Origin: Didymodactylos carnosus
Taxonomy: Eukaryota > Rotifera > Eurotatoria > Philodinida > Philodinidae
Reading direction: 5' to 3'
Length of the DNA stretch: 64,000 nt
Assembly: GCA_905250885.1 (NCBI GenBank)
Contig: CAJNOQ010000011.1
Coordinates: forward strand, 52,432-116,431
Under the pieces are notes generated by a model. The model was not told the origin of the DNA. It saw only the letters and a program-made list of their open reading frames with translations, and searched no databases. The first letter of the stretch is position 1. Every line of letters begins with the position of its first letter. Both the position numbers and the translations under genes were made by a program. This document shows positions 36,093 through 63,511 of the stretch, in pieces.

Positions 36093-38028
36093 ATTACGAA
36101 TAAATGTACTTAATAAATAAATATTCCTGTTCTTATTAACATTGCGTCCATGCGTTTGTTCTTTTGACTATAGTTAGAGCATTTTTTTAACTTATGTTTT
36201 CCTACATTTCACATGTTCTATAATGTTTTTAGAAAATAGTAATGGCTGTCTCAGCCTATATAGAAAAGAGTCATATGTTTGTCTTCTTAAAATTGCTGTA
36301 TAGTTTTCTGTTTTATTCAGACTTTTTCTGTGCGAAAATGTTGATCTTTTTTGCCACTGTTCCATGATTAATGTAACGTTCTTTTATTTTACTCTTATCT
36401 GGTACATATTTATTTTTACAATGACTGACAAAATAAGTTCTAACATTTATCTCTGATAAATTCACCTCTGATATTTTATATTTCGAAATGTTTTTTTATT
36501 GATTTTAAACGATGTTTTATTGATTTTTGCTGAGTAGAACTAGTTTCATACAAGCGTTCGTTTATATCATTTTTTTGCCTATTGATTAAATGTATACATG
36601 AAACGAGTACTACTTTAAATCTAGGAAACATTTCTGCGAGTGTATGAATGTACCACACATTCCTGTCTTGGACACAATGATTGAAAACTTTGTTTTTTTT
36701 ACTAAACAAGAACAAAATTTTACATTGTTCTTATGATTTAGTGGCTTCATTTCATTGGTTTTGTTATTTCTCAATGGAGACTGAAATTCTCTGTTAAATA
36801 CTTGTTTGAAGGAGGAGTTTTATTTTCTGTTGATTCACAACCTTTTTATCTCAAAAATCGAACTTTTTACCACAATTTTTGCGAATAAGGTGAATAATTG
36901 TAATTGTGGCTATGAATGTAGCGAAAATGAGTAATACTATAAATTAGTTTCTTTTTTTGATAATATTGACAGAATATTTCTGCTTTAAAAGAATCTTATT
37001 ATATAACGTTGAAAATTGTTAGCACGCAAAGATACTAGAATACCAAAACTGATTATATATGAGATATTGTTTGTCAGAAAATGAAAATCGATATGTTGTC
37101 TTCATGTTGTTAACTCATGCGCATATATCAGCTTTCCTTCTATTGTCAAATTTAATGAAGTATCTAACAATCAAATAGTAACGGTAAACATTTGAAATCG
37201 ACTTTTATTTTGATGTTTTGAATCAAACCGCTATACTAATCTAAAGAATTTTTATACACTTAGTACTTGCAAATTGAAGTGCATTTTTTTAATAGAAATT
37301 CATTTCTTCAACAAGAAAATCGTATCTGATTTAATTGCTTTCTGACGTTGAACTTAATTTGTAAATCATTTGATCTACTAGCTTCGTCATCTATGAGTAA
37401 GTTCCTTTCACAACGACAACAGATGTTATTTCAGTTACAAATTTGTAAAAGAAAAGTCTTTATTAGGTGTAATAGATGCAGTTTTAGTGTTACCATAAAT
37501 CGAAAAATTTTACACACAGTTACGAGAAACACGAATAAACCCATGACACTATAGAATATGATTTATGGCATTCAACATTACGTACAAAGAATGGGGGACG
37601 ATAAGAGACAAAATCGGCCCCCGCTCAAATCAGTCGTACGTTAACTCATCTGATGCAGCTTTCCATAATCAATGCTATCATATTTTTAAACCTTAAAAAT
37701 CCTTTTCAGCGCCCCTGTAGGATAGATATACTGCATTGAGAATTGCCAGAGAAAGAAATCCATCATATCAAGACTAATTATCATGTCTGATGAACAACCT
37801 TCTTTCAAGATGGTATTAAACGATTTTGATCATAAACATCCTTTTTTCAGTTACCTTTTGTAATAATCAGTTATGTTTGCTAGAGTATCTTGTGAATAAT
37901 TACATGCTGATCAGTTTCATCTATCGTTCATAAGATCTTGACTAAAGCAATCCTATATTTTTAATAACTATGACATACAAAAGACAAAAAAACGAGAAAA
38001 AGAACGAATGAACGTTGTGTAAACGTCA
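36093..38028. other. Convergent intergenic region, no gene seen
   Basis: About 1.9 kb between the 3' ends of the esterase gene (plus; AATAAA near 36110) and DAP3 (minus). No supported frame, element or RNA gene. Confidence 0.5.
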
Positions 38029-40096
38029 TCAATGCATACTAACAAATTTCATAATTTCATATGGATTTCTTGCTGTATAAAATAATATTTCTTTTTTGCC
38101 TTCTTCTTCACGACCTAAAATGTAAAGGACAATCGGTAGTTATTTCATAAAACAACAACCATTATATGCATACCTCGCAAATTTTGTATCCAATTTCGAT
38201 CAATATAATATCGAATTTGATTATCAAACTCTTTTTCAGTATATTTTCCAACTTCTATTGGAACAAATGGTTCCATTGCTTCGATTCCCTGTTTCGGAAA
38301 ATTACAATGACTAATTTTATTCTGTTGAATGAAACAAAATTCTTACTTCTGTACGAAGAAGTGATTTGATTGTCATTGGTCCATCATACATTAAAACACC
38401 TTTCTGACGGTGATGCTCTCGAAAATGGGGATAAGAGACAATGTATTCTGTTCTTCTACGTTTTCTTGGTATCATATATTCTTTGCTACCAATTGTACAG
38501 ACTATAAACGCATTATTCCAATCAGGTAATAATAATTCTTTCAAATATTTCACCATCACTACTTCATCTGGTTTACACTATTAAAAAAGTATATAAATTA
38601 ATCATAAGTCTAACAATAATTTATACATTGTTTTTAGACATAGAAACCGATATTTTGCTTCGAATGTTCAAAACCCATTCGCCAGATAAGACTTAAGATC
38701 TTAAGTTTTATTATAGTGAATCCCGTTACTTATGTCGATTTATGTGCGGGTATGGAGAAGTTTCGAGTGCAAAAATGAATACCGTTGAGTGATCTGGCCT
38801 CATTATCCAAGATGGTCCAAAATAACTATTGACGCCATCAAATGTTACTAGTGTTTTCAAACTAAATAGATAAGCAAACTATTAAGTATTCAAGAAATAT
38901 TCTCCACATTTTACATACTTTTTTTCTCTCACTTGACTTTTTACTTCTTTGACAATTGCTCCAACACATTCTGATGCATATTTAATACGATCTGTTGCCT
39001 ATAAATAGAAAGCAATATGTTCATTTCATCTTTCTTAATCTGTTAAAGTATGCTTACATAATCAATAAGATCAAGAAGATGAGTACCAGTCGGTGTCGAT
39101 TCTCTTGTACTCCATTCATAATTAAACTTTGTTCGAAACTGAAGGAAGAAAAAATGAATATCCCAGTTAATACGTGTCTATTCTTCTTTGTCATACATCT
39201 GATTCTTTCAAAATGTTTTCGTTATTAATTGCAAATGTTTTCAACCATTGTTTGGCTTCATACGGCGTGTCATAGAGTAATTCATTTTTCGGTGATGGCG
39301 TTGCTTCTTTTGGTAGTTTAAGTACTTCAGCACCTAGAACAAAAAAGTAGAATTGGATTATCCATACTGAACTAAAGTAAAGCAATGTGCTATTTACCCA
39401 CATGTCGGTGTATTGACTAGTAACATTTTATTTTTCCATGCATAATGTATAACATGAAATAAACTTAGAGTCATTCCAACACCAGCCTCTTTTGGATCTA
39501 ATATTCAACTGTCAAGAAAAAACTTGAAATAAGAAAAAATCTATACGAACAATACAATTAGAGGATACGATATAAAACTTTCAACGGTGGTAAAGACCAA
39601 TCGATTTGTTTTAGTAATTTAATAGTATCTAACGATGGTTGACGAATCATAAGTGCTGTTTCATTGAATGCTTCACACTAAAATTAAACGTTGGCTTTCA
39701 AATGATATTTTTCGTTTCTTTTTTGATTTCTCACTTCTTCTCGAAATGCCAGTGGTAATGATTTTCCAAATGGACTGATACGTTTCAGCTCATCATCTGT
39801 TACAGTGTAAAATAACCCAAGATCATTATCTGTATGTTCAAGCTGAAGAAAAAAATGAAAACATAAATTTTATTCTCACAATAAATAAACAATAATGACT
39901 ATTAATTTACAGGGTCTGTGATAGATGTTCGGAATGGTTCATTTGATGAATATGATTGTTGTTGTTGTAACGGTTGACTCTCAACTGAATCAACATTAAT
40001 TGTTTGTGTAGCTGTTGTATATTGTCTAATCAAAGTTCTTTGTTTTATACGATGACCAAAAGAAAAAAAACGAAGTAGACATGTTCGAGACATCAT
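38029..40096 (-). CDS. dap3: DAP3, mitochondrial small-subunit ribosomal protein mS29
   Basis: Eleven exons (high to low): 40096-39911, 39842-39735, 39677-39569, 39497-39402, 39333-39197, 39138-39058, 38998-38919, 38861-38783, 38577-38347, 38288-38174, 38114-38029; 1308 nt, 435 residues. The N-terminus MMSRTCLLRFFSFGHRIKQR is a typical mitochondrial presequence. Blocks co-linear with animal DAP3: FYTVTDDELKRISPFG, ALMIRQPSLDTIKLLK, TLSLFHVIHYAW, YEWSTRESTPTGTHL, TFDGVNSYFG, GIEAMEPFVPIEV and EEGKKEILF near the end. DAP3/mS29 is a GTP-binding component of the mitoribosome small subunit, also tied to apoptosis. The P-loop (GxxxxGKT in human) reads KEAGVGMT here, lacking the key Lys. The exon 4 donor GTGGGT was chosen because it keeps phase. 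Intron 3 looks U12-type. Confidence 0.88.
39498..39568 (-). other. Probable U12-type intron in DAP3
   Basis: On the minus strand the 71-nt intron begins GTATCCTCT, one base from the U12 donor consensus. It contains TTTTCTTGAC with branch A at 39512, 14 nt before the intron end, matching the branch-point consensus TTCCTTRAC apart from one base. An upstream alternative AG exists, but using it would put a stop codon in frame. Confidence 0.6.
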
Positions 40097-40354
40097 AAGG
40101 GAAAATTGATATTCAGAACACAGTTGTTGTTTTCATTCATAAAATAAAAACAAAAATCATATTGTTTGCTACAAGTAGAAGACCGATTAACGAAAACCAC
40201 AAATAAAAATATATATTTTATCTGAAAAATACTTTAAGAGCAGAAATAAACATATTTAATATTAGGAACAAATATTATGCAATCAATATTATTAAACCGA
40301 TACTAATGAGGAGTAAAGAGCAATGAAAAAAAAAAGCGTCTCTTCATCACAACT

Positions 40355-40601
40355 CCGGAAAAGCATACTTTTAGAAATAGCACATTTAAATTGCGTCATT
40401 AGCACACTGAAAGTGTGCCGATGACACACTTTTAGAAGTGGCACACAAAAAGCGTCCAAAAATGCTACCGCAGTGTGCCGAAAGCACACTAGAAATGTGT
40501 CAATGGCACGGTAAAAGCATATAAAAAGCATACTTTGGGACACAGTTTCCATGCCATTGGCACAATTTAAGTGTGCTTTTTCTAAAAGTATACTTTTCCG
40601 G
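40355..40601. repeat. 247-bp foldback element
   Basis: The outer ~40 bases at each end (from 40355, and up to 40601) are inverted copies with about four mismatches, starting CCGGAAAAG. The interior carries several variants of GTGTGCC and its complement that can pair with one another. There is no coding capacity. No target duplication could be confirmed. It is probably a MITE. Confidence 0.6.
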
Positions 40602-41324
40602 GACAGTGCGGGACAGTGAACCTGAGAATAACAGACATACATGATTTTCTTTCGAATAATTAACCAATGGGTTGCTCGTCGAATCAAGATACACCAATCA
40701 TTTTTACCTTTGCAGCCTCTCCTCGCGATCGTTAACGATTGACAATATTTTATCAATATTATATGCGGTAATTTCAATCTCTCTAAGCATGATAACGTTT
40801 AAACGCATAATCATTCGTTCGTAGATCTTTTCTTCGAAAAGATACAAGGTGGTGCTAGTCTACACTCGCTCGATCCGCTGACTTCAGGAGCTTACATCAC
40901 CCAGCGACCCTCCATCACTTTTGAATCTATGACAATTCTCACGCCTCCCTTCGGTCGGCGTTCGCTACGGGACTATTCGAATTATTATAGGTACATCACT
41001 TTTTTGATAGTATCATAGTTAACCGCTAACGCGCGACATCTATTTCCGACCTACAGAAAACATTTGCTGAGCTTTTTTCGCTCTGCATCAGTAGATATTT
41101 CAGATTATCTCTCTGAATATTTTTCTCTTGTGGTTAAGAAGAAATTTTTTATGCTTCTCGCTTATGATTGGCTTATCCATAGAATATCTGAGAGTCATTT
41201 TTCCGTATTTTACGCACAGACCCACAGACAACCATTTTGTAAGACCCTAGACTAAAGTCACGGGAACAAGGGAAAATAATCCAATTTACGGTTGTTGTGT
41301 ATTCGATTTACTGGCTTCGTTTTC
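40602..41324. other. Intergenic stretch with a GC-richer patch
   Basis: Upstream of MRPS16 and of the divergently oriented DAP3. The patch at about 40830-41050 is visibly richer in C and G than its surroundings. It could be promoter sequence or an old repeat. No gene or tRNA is supported. Confidence 0.4.
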
Positions 41325-42208
41325 ATGTTGATTCGGCAAGTTTTAGGACGCTGCGCCACTATTGGGAAAGGGAATATTCTTTTAGTTGAAAAACGCTATA
41401 TAAGAACAAAACCAGATCCGGTGTCGAATACAAAAAAAACGCAAGAGGAAATAAAGAAATCGGCTATTGATTTCCGTGGCAATGTATTCACTTTCAAACA
41501 TGGGTATGTGTTAGGTTCCCGAGTAAACTAAGATCTTTCTCACCTAACTTTTATTTACAAATAAAAAAGATTATCCTTAACAATAAAATTGATCTATTTG
41601 CTTGCGCAATAACCTTAGCTATGATCTTCTCCCTTATGAGTGTATGGCATAACAGTACGGATGTAAAAAAGATTGATTACAAAATTTAACATAATTTATC
41701 TTTCCTAGACCAGCTCCCAATATTACTCCTATACCAGATCTTGGTCCGTATGAAATACGTTTACAAAATATAGGATGTAAAAATCGTCGTTTCGATCGCA
41801 TAGTTGTTCAGCGTATGAAACATTCGCCAAATGTCAATGAGATTGTCGAAAATCTTGGCTCTTATGAATCGTTGCCGAATATACATAACGAAATACTTGT
41901 TGCATTGAATTTAAAGCGTTTAAGATATTGGATTGGAATCGAAAATGTTGTTATCAATCCACGTGTTCAACAACTTTTGGGTAAGTATTAAACTTACAGA
42001 GTATGAGAATATTAGAAGTTTAAAGACTCTTTTTGTTTTTCGTATAGGTCGAAGTGGTTTTCTTCCAGTTCATCCGTCTGATTATATCACAGCTTATCGT
42101 GCACGAAAACAAATTGAGAATAATCTACGATATCCAGTTAAAAGTGATGACGAGATACAAGAGAATGAAGAAACTTCAGAGACTGTGGACACAGATAAAA
42201 GGACGTGA
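41325..42208 (+). CDS. mrps16: Mitochondrial ribosomal protein bS16m
   Basis: Exons 41325-41503, 41709-41980 and 42048-42208 give 203 residues. The bS16 core is clear: EIRLQNIGCKNRRFDRIVV, VNEIVENLGSYESLPNI, ALNLKRLRYWIGI and GRSGFLPVHPSDY. It is a component of the mitoribosome small subunit; its bacterial counterpart S16 assists 30S assembly. The core is preceded by about 70 residues that start with a basic, Arg-rich presequence (MLIRQVLGRCATIGKGN), longer than in the human protein, where the core starts near the N-terminus. The C-terminal tail is acidic. AATAAA is at 42271-42276. PRCC starts about 210 bases downstream on the same strand. Confidence 0.9.
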
Positions 42209-42421
42209 AATCGTTGAACGATTGCAATAGGATATTTTTGAATTTTTAGTCTAATTTCACTTCATATGTAAATAAAGAAAAACAAAAAATTGTGTTTGTT
42301 TAATATTTTTGTTATTCTCATTTTGGAATAATAGTGGCGGGAGGGGGGAAATCAAGAGTTTTTCGTTTCAAAGCAAAATGCAAAACTTTATTGCTATACT
42401 TTCTGACGCATCTAATTTAAG

Positions 42422-44111
42422 ATGTCACTTGTAAATTACGCAGGATCAAGCGATGAAGAGAGCGATGATCAAGAAGACAAACGTTCTAAAGGTAATTTAC
42501 TGTGTGCATGTGTGGTTTATCTTATGTTATGGTTAGGCACATGCAGAGGTGATTTTCGTTTAGTTTCCCAACCAATTTCTATATCACAGGTATCATCTGT
42601 TCACCTCCGTTTACCACCGCCGTTAAAGTCTTCTCAAATCAACAATAATCCTATTGAGGATAACAGTAGAATTACTGACGATGAAGACGATTTACCCCCA
42701 AATTCGATCACGTTATTATCTAATTTACCTCAACCAATCGAATCATTTTCAATCGATCCTACACAGATACCTGAGACTGAATTAGAAGATATCGTACGTG
42801 CAGACAACAAAGAATATATGAAAAACCTACCACAAAATCAATTAAAACGAAAACGTGAACCAGTGAAAATATTTCTTCCAGCAATAGAACAGGTAATAGT
42901 ATGTCAAAAACATAATGATCCAATACATACATACCTGTTGTTTTATTTATTAAATATTACTATGACTATGTTAATTTTTGTAGGATGACTCCGACGATGA
43001 TGAAAAAGATATGGTCGATGTGGAGAAATCTACAATGAAAAAGGTAAATTTTTTGGTTACTATCGATATTTTAATGATATAGTTTATTTTATGTTTAGCA
43101 TTTACCTCTACTTAACCTTCTTCCAAAACCAAAATTTGAAGAGGAAATAACCACGACATCGTTTGTACCCTACACAGTTAAAAAACCCGTATCGAACCCG
43201 AATAAAACAACAACAACCTCTTCGTTTATACCATATACACTTAAAAAAGTTCAATCCAAAGTCAATAAAACTACAGAATTATCTCCCTCAGTAGCAATAC
43301 GGACTGAGCATATAAATGGTGCGAATAATCATCAGATAAAAACAGTCGAACAACAAAAAGATGTGACCAGCGACATCGATGATGAAGAAGACGATGATAA
43401 TGATCAAACTAATTTCTTTTCTTTTACTCAAAACACACATAATGATAATAGCGCACTGAACTTTGATGTTGAAACTGTATTGAAAGAAACATTACCAAAA
43501 TCTCGTATTCCTAGTTTACAGGAATTGCAACAGCAACAGCAAAAACTAGATGAGCAATCGATTATTGAATCTGAAGACGTTATGGAGGACGATGCTTTGA
43601 ATCAACAAGATGAATATGATGTAGGACAAGTTGCTTCTAACTATGTCATATAATCGTCTAATCTCTTCTGTTTTTGAAAATTTGTCAGGTATTGCAATTT
43701 ATTCCTGAGGGTGAACGTCCAAAATCGACGGAAGTTATCGATGTAAATATAGATTCATTACTTGGTGAAAGTGCCAGACAGCAATTATTAAGGAATATAA
43801 CGGAAGAAAAAGAACTGCATGGCGCGCAAGAAAGTGTCAAAGTACCAACAGGAATGCAACGACGTAAACATCAAATTACATATCTTGCAGCTAAAGTATG
43901 TTGAAATGCCTAATAAATTTTTTAAACAAAAATATAACTCCAGCCACTTAAACTTTCGCTTTAATATTGGTGTAGTACTCTGTTCTTTTTACTCTTAATA
44001 TTATTGTTTGTTTGTTTCTTATAGGCCAAAGCTCAAGATCTCGAATTAAAAAATATGTGGTCTCAAAACAAAATGACAAAACGTCAGACCCAGGCCAAAT
44101 ATGGCTTTTAA
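42422..44111 (+). CDS. prcc: PRCC-like nuclear protein
   Basis: Exons 42422-42491, 42564-42892, 42984-43043, 43099-43629, 43689-43895 and 44025-44111 give 427 residues. The N-terminus MSLVNYAGSSDEESD and the C-terminus (TGMQRRKHQITYLAAKAKAQ, then KMTKRQTQAKYGF) are the two conserved ends of PRCC; RKREPVKIFLPA is a third conserved block. The middle is low-complexity and acidic. In humans PRCC is a nuclear protein associated with splicing factors and the mitotic checkpoint and is a partner in TFE3 fusions. The exon 2 acceptor at 42563 was chosen since a later AG (42590) breaks phase. The exon 4 donor GTTGCT is weak but preserves frame. The ATG directly follows TTTAAG, a possible trans-splice acceptor. 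AATAAA is at 44152-44157. Confidence 0.87.
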
Positions 44112-44373
44112 TTGTACTTTTTCTTTTCTAATGCGGATTCTATTTTTCTTAAATAAATCAACTTATTAAACTTTGTAGAATCCCTTTGTATAATATATTT
44201 TCGTTATTTAACATTTGTAATTGATAGGTAAAAGTAAATAATGCTATCTCCACGTTTTCTTGTGATTTTCATAACCTGATAACACCTTAAAAGCTTGAGT
44301 TTGTATAAAGTGGTAGTCTGGTTCATATATTTTGCTCGGTGTGACTATGCACGTGTTTTTCAGTTGTAGATTG

Positions 44374-47300
44374 ATGTCACGTGATCAATTGAGAAATCTT
44401 TGTATGGGACTTCCTCTGAGTCCGTTACCAAACTTGGTACCACGCGATGAGTCTGTAGCACATGCGCCGAATCTTAACCCCTCTCTAACAAGCGAAGAAC
44501 GACAGGTCTAGTGCAATAAGTATAGTGATATTATTACGATCAAATCGATGTGTCTTCTAGTTGGCAATAAAAAATGCCCTCCGTTATTTTCCTACCAATA
44601 TACAACATTCTTTAATCGCTGAATTTCAAAATGAACTGAAACAATATGGTCATATCTATATGTATCGTTTTAAGCCAAATATTGAAATGAAGTAAGTATA
44701 GAAAAGCAAATGACAAGTGAAATTGCCAATAACGATATCACTGATTTAGAGCCTATCCAATTGACGAGTATCCATGTGTTTGTAAACAGGCAGCAGGAAT
44801 TATGCTTATGATAATGAATAACTTGGGTAGATAAAACTTTTTCTTTATCAATATGGCTATTTTTATTTGTTTTACGTAATGTTAGATAAGCGTGTAGCTC
44901 AGTTTCCCTATGAGCTTATAACCTATGGTGGAAACGGTCAAGTGTTTTCAAATTGGGCGCAAGTAAGTTGGTTTGTTTCCAAGTTGTATTTCTTATATTC
45001 CTGAAACTAACGTTATGTTATGTAGTTTTTATTAGTTATGCATTATTTGAGCATAATGAATGAAAAACAAATATTAATCATGTATTCTGGCCATCCGCTT
45101 GGTTTATTTCCGACTAGAGCTGAGAATTCACCACGTATGGTCATTACGAATGGCATGGTAATGATTTTATTTTGTTTGCGGATGATGTATTTGATTTTAC
45201 AACTGATTTTGAATTGTTTAGGTAGTGCCTAACTATTCATCTTCCGCTGATTACGAGCGAATGTTTGCACTTGGTGTTACGATGTAAGTTTATTAGCTAA
45301 GGATTTATTATTGAAATATAGGAGCCTTATTATAGGTACGGACAAATGACAGCTGGATCATATTGCTATATCGGACCCCAAGGGATAGTTCACGGAACAT
45401 TTGTAAGAAAATCCTGATTGGTGATGAGAACTAACATTGCCATGCCTTATCATTTGTCATGCCTACCAATGCTCGCTATTTGCTCTCCTAACAGTAGTAT
45501 TTTATTCATGATAAAGCGTGTTTTGTCTAGATAACAATAATGAATGCGGCACGGAAGCGCCTTAATACCAATGATTTACGTGGACGTGTGTTTGTTAGCT
45601 CTGGTAAATATCTGCTCTCGTTGTACTAAAACGTTCTATGAAAAACGTTCTTTTACTCATCAATGTGTATCTTTCGAGGTCTTGGAGGAATGAGCGGTGC
45701 TCAAGCCAAAGCAGCAATGATGCTTGGTTGCATTGGAGTGATAGCCGAAGTGAGATTTCTGTTCGTAAACTAGTTTTGTTTTAAGTACAAAATATTTATT
45801 TAGGTAAGTAAAGAAGCAGCAGAAAAACGTTATCAACAAGGTTGGTGTTCTGAACTCATTGACGATATGGATAACTTGATCAGTCGTATTAAAGAATGTA
45901 AACAGAGTGGAATAGCTATTGCAATTGGTTATTTGGGAAATATCGTCGATGTCTGGTGTGTTTAAAATAGATGTACATTGGTTTTTAGTATGTTTTCTAA
46001 TTCACGTTTAGGGAGCGACTTGCTAAAGAATTTGATCAATCTAAAGAATTATTAGTCGATCTAGGCTCCGATCAAACTTCGTAAGTCATTATAAGATTCA
46101 TACACAAATGATTTTCAACCTGTTTCAATTTCAAAGCTGTCATAACCCGTATTATGGTGGATATTATCCAGTACAAGTATAAATTAGATCTGATCATTTT
46201 GTGTATGATGCATATCAGTTTTTATTTTCGAGTAGTTAAGTTACGAAGAAGCCCGTCGATGTATGCATGAAAAACCAGGCGAATTCAAAGAGCTTGTTCA
46301 CGAAAGGTAAGAACTTAAACAAAAGATAAACAGCTGTATTTAGTCAATTTTTGTTCAGCATCAAACGCCAAACAAACGCAATCAATAAACTGGCTGAACA
46401 TGGAATGTATTTTTTTGATTATGGAAACGCCTTTCTTCTAACAGCAAATCGGGCAGGTACAGACGTTTGACTCATTAATTAAAAGTTACATTTAAACTGC
46501 CATTGCATTCCTTTTAGGTGCTGATGTTGGTGCATCGCACGCTACATCTCATTGTATAAAATTCAAATATCCGTCTTATGTACAAGATATAATGGGCAAT
46601 ATATTTTCACTTGGCTTTGGTCCATTTCGGTATGTTCTATATGTTTTTCCTTTAGGATTGTTTAAATTCAATTTTTTTATTAGATGGGTGTGTGCATCGT
46701 GTTCTTCATCTGATCTCGCTGAAACAGATCGTATAGCTGAGAATGTTATACAAGAACTTATGGCTGATAAAAATGGTGATACTATATAGAGCGTTGTTTT
46801 CTTCGATTTTCTTTATACCTGTTGATATTTACTGCAGTTCCACAAAATGTAATGGAGCAGTATGAAGATAATTTGAAATGGATACGTTTGGCGGCAAATG
46901 CTAATTTAGTTGTTGGCTCACAAGCAAGAATATTGTATTCGGATCAAATTGGACGTATAAAACTTGGCCTCGCGTTCAATGAAGCTGTGCGAAATCGCCG
47001 AATTGGACCAGTGGTTTTGAGTCGAGATCATCATGATGTTTCTGGAACAGATAGTCCATATCGTGAAACTTCAAATATTGAAGATGGATCAGCTTTTTGT
47101 GCCGGTATAGTCCATTGATAAAATTTTTTGAAAAAGTTCAACGAATTGTTTCTTTTTAGATATGGCTGTTCAAAATGCTATTGGAGATTCATTCAGAGGT
47201 GCTACATGGATTGCACTTCACAATGGAGGCGGAGTTGGTTGGGGTGAGGTCATGAATGGTAGGATAATTTTGACTTATGTTCTATTTATATTTTAAAAGG

Positions 47301-47537
47301 TTTATTTTTTCAGGAGGATTTGGAATGTTTTTGGATGGAAGTGAAAAGACAGATCAAAATATCCGAGAAATGCTTTATTGGGATGTATTGAATGGTGTAT
47401 CTCGTCGTTCTTGGTCGGGAAATGCGAATGCATCGCAAACTATTCGACGTGCAATGGAAGTAGAGTCGAACTTAAATGTTACATTACCAAATAATTTATC
47501 AGCTGAATGTGAAAAGATGTTAAGAAATGATGTTTGA
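44374..47537 (+). CDS. uroc1: Urocanate hydratase (urocanase)
   Basis: Nineteen exons: 44374-44505, 44561-44691, 44750-44826, 44886-44962, 45026-45157, 45222-45283, 45336-45402, 45531-45603, 45679-45749, 45804-45955, 46012-46080, 46137-46176, 46236-46306, 46359-46456, 46518-46629, 46684-46775, 46838-47104, 47160-47258, 47314-47537. They sum to 2046 nt, 681 residues (676 in human), with every phase consistent. The enzyme converts urocanate to imidazolone propionate in histidine breakdown, using tightly bound NAD+. Landmarks: ITYGGNGQVFSNWAQF, MYSGHPLGLFPT, MTAGSYCYIGPQGIVHGT, GLGGMSGAQAKAA, a region ending SRDHHDVSGTDSPYRETS, and WIALHNGGGVGWGEVMNGG. Exon 12 is only 40 nt. AATAAA is at 47603-47608. 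No other histidine-pathway gene is in the window. Confidence 0.95.
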
Positions 47538-48345
47538 TGAACTATAATCGAATATACTTTTTTTTATTGGTGATGGCTTTTTTTTATACAATCTTTTTGG
47601 TTAATAAACCGGCTTTGAAAATATATTAAGCTAGAAAAAACAACGCTTGATATGAATTACGCTTAATCAGATAAGAACGTACTTTGACGATATCATGTAT
47701 TTCTTTCCGTAAATCCTTTCAACCTGCTTCATGTGATTGTGATCAACTAATCTCTGAACGGGAAACCGTAACTAAGGAATGAGAAGTTCTATTTCGGTAA
47801 ATAAATAAATTTTCAAAAAAAACTCTTAGATTTGGAAATACACATTTAGATAATCTGAGAATAGCTTCACAATATAGCTCATAGTTTATGACGATACTTT
47901 GCATAGAGGTCACTGATTTGCAGTAGTATAATTTCACAGTACTTAACATTAGTGTGCAACAAACTATCGTTGCTAAGCGATACGAGTGGAAGAGTGAAAT
48001 AATGGCGTTTCACCTCTATCGTCCAATCTAGCAAAAAATACATGCAATCTCGAAAAATCCCGTTTGAAGTGTTACATTATATTTACGAAATAAAGTTGAC
48101 TCAGTTAGTATATCAGAAGTAGGTTGTTAGGAGAGATGTTGGGCGCAGAGTTTTCTTCTTTAACATATAGACTAACTGCAATAAAAGAGACCTTGTCTTA
48201 CTTTAAAGTAGTTACATAAGCAATTTTTCTTTCTAAAAGCTAAATTATAGCTTTTGTAGTCTCTTTTAAGACTAAAACTTTCAACATCTTTAATTGGCAG
48301 ATTTTTTTTACTGTACAATAGACATCTCCTTTGTTGGTAAGAGAA
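47538..48345. other. Intergenic region between UROC1 and the dynein gene
   Basis: Contains the UROC1 3' UTR and presumably the dynein promoter. A short perfect AT-rich palindrome lies near 48236-48256. No further gene. Confidence 0.5.

Positions 48346-63511
<15,166 letters not shown>

Noticed and set aside
40292-40777. A 161-codon minus-strand frame across the foldback element
   Set aside because: Cys/His/Phe-rich translation of repeated GTGTGC units without conserved motif; explained by the repeat.
43630-43688. Frameshift in PRCC between exons 4 and 5
   Set aside because: A 59-nt intron with a weak but usable GTTGCT donor removes the problem and keeps phase.
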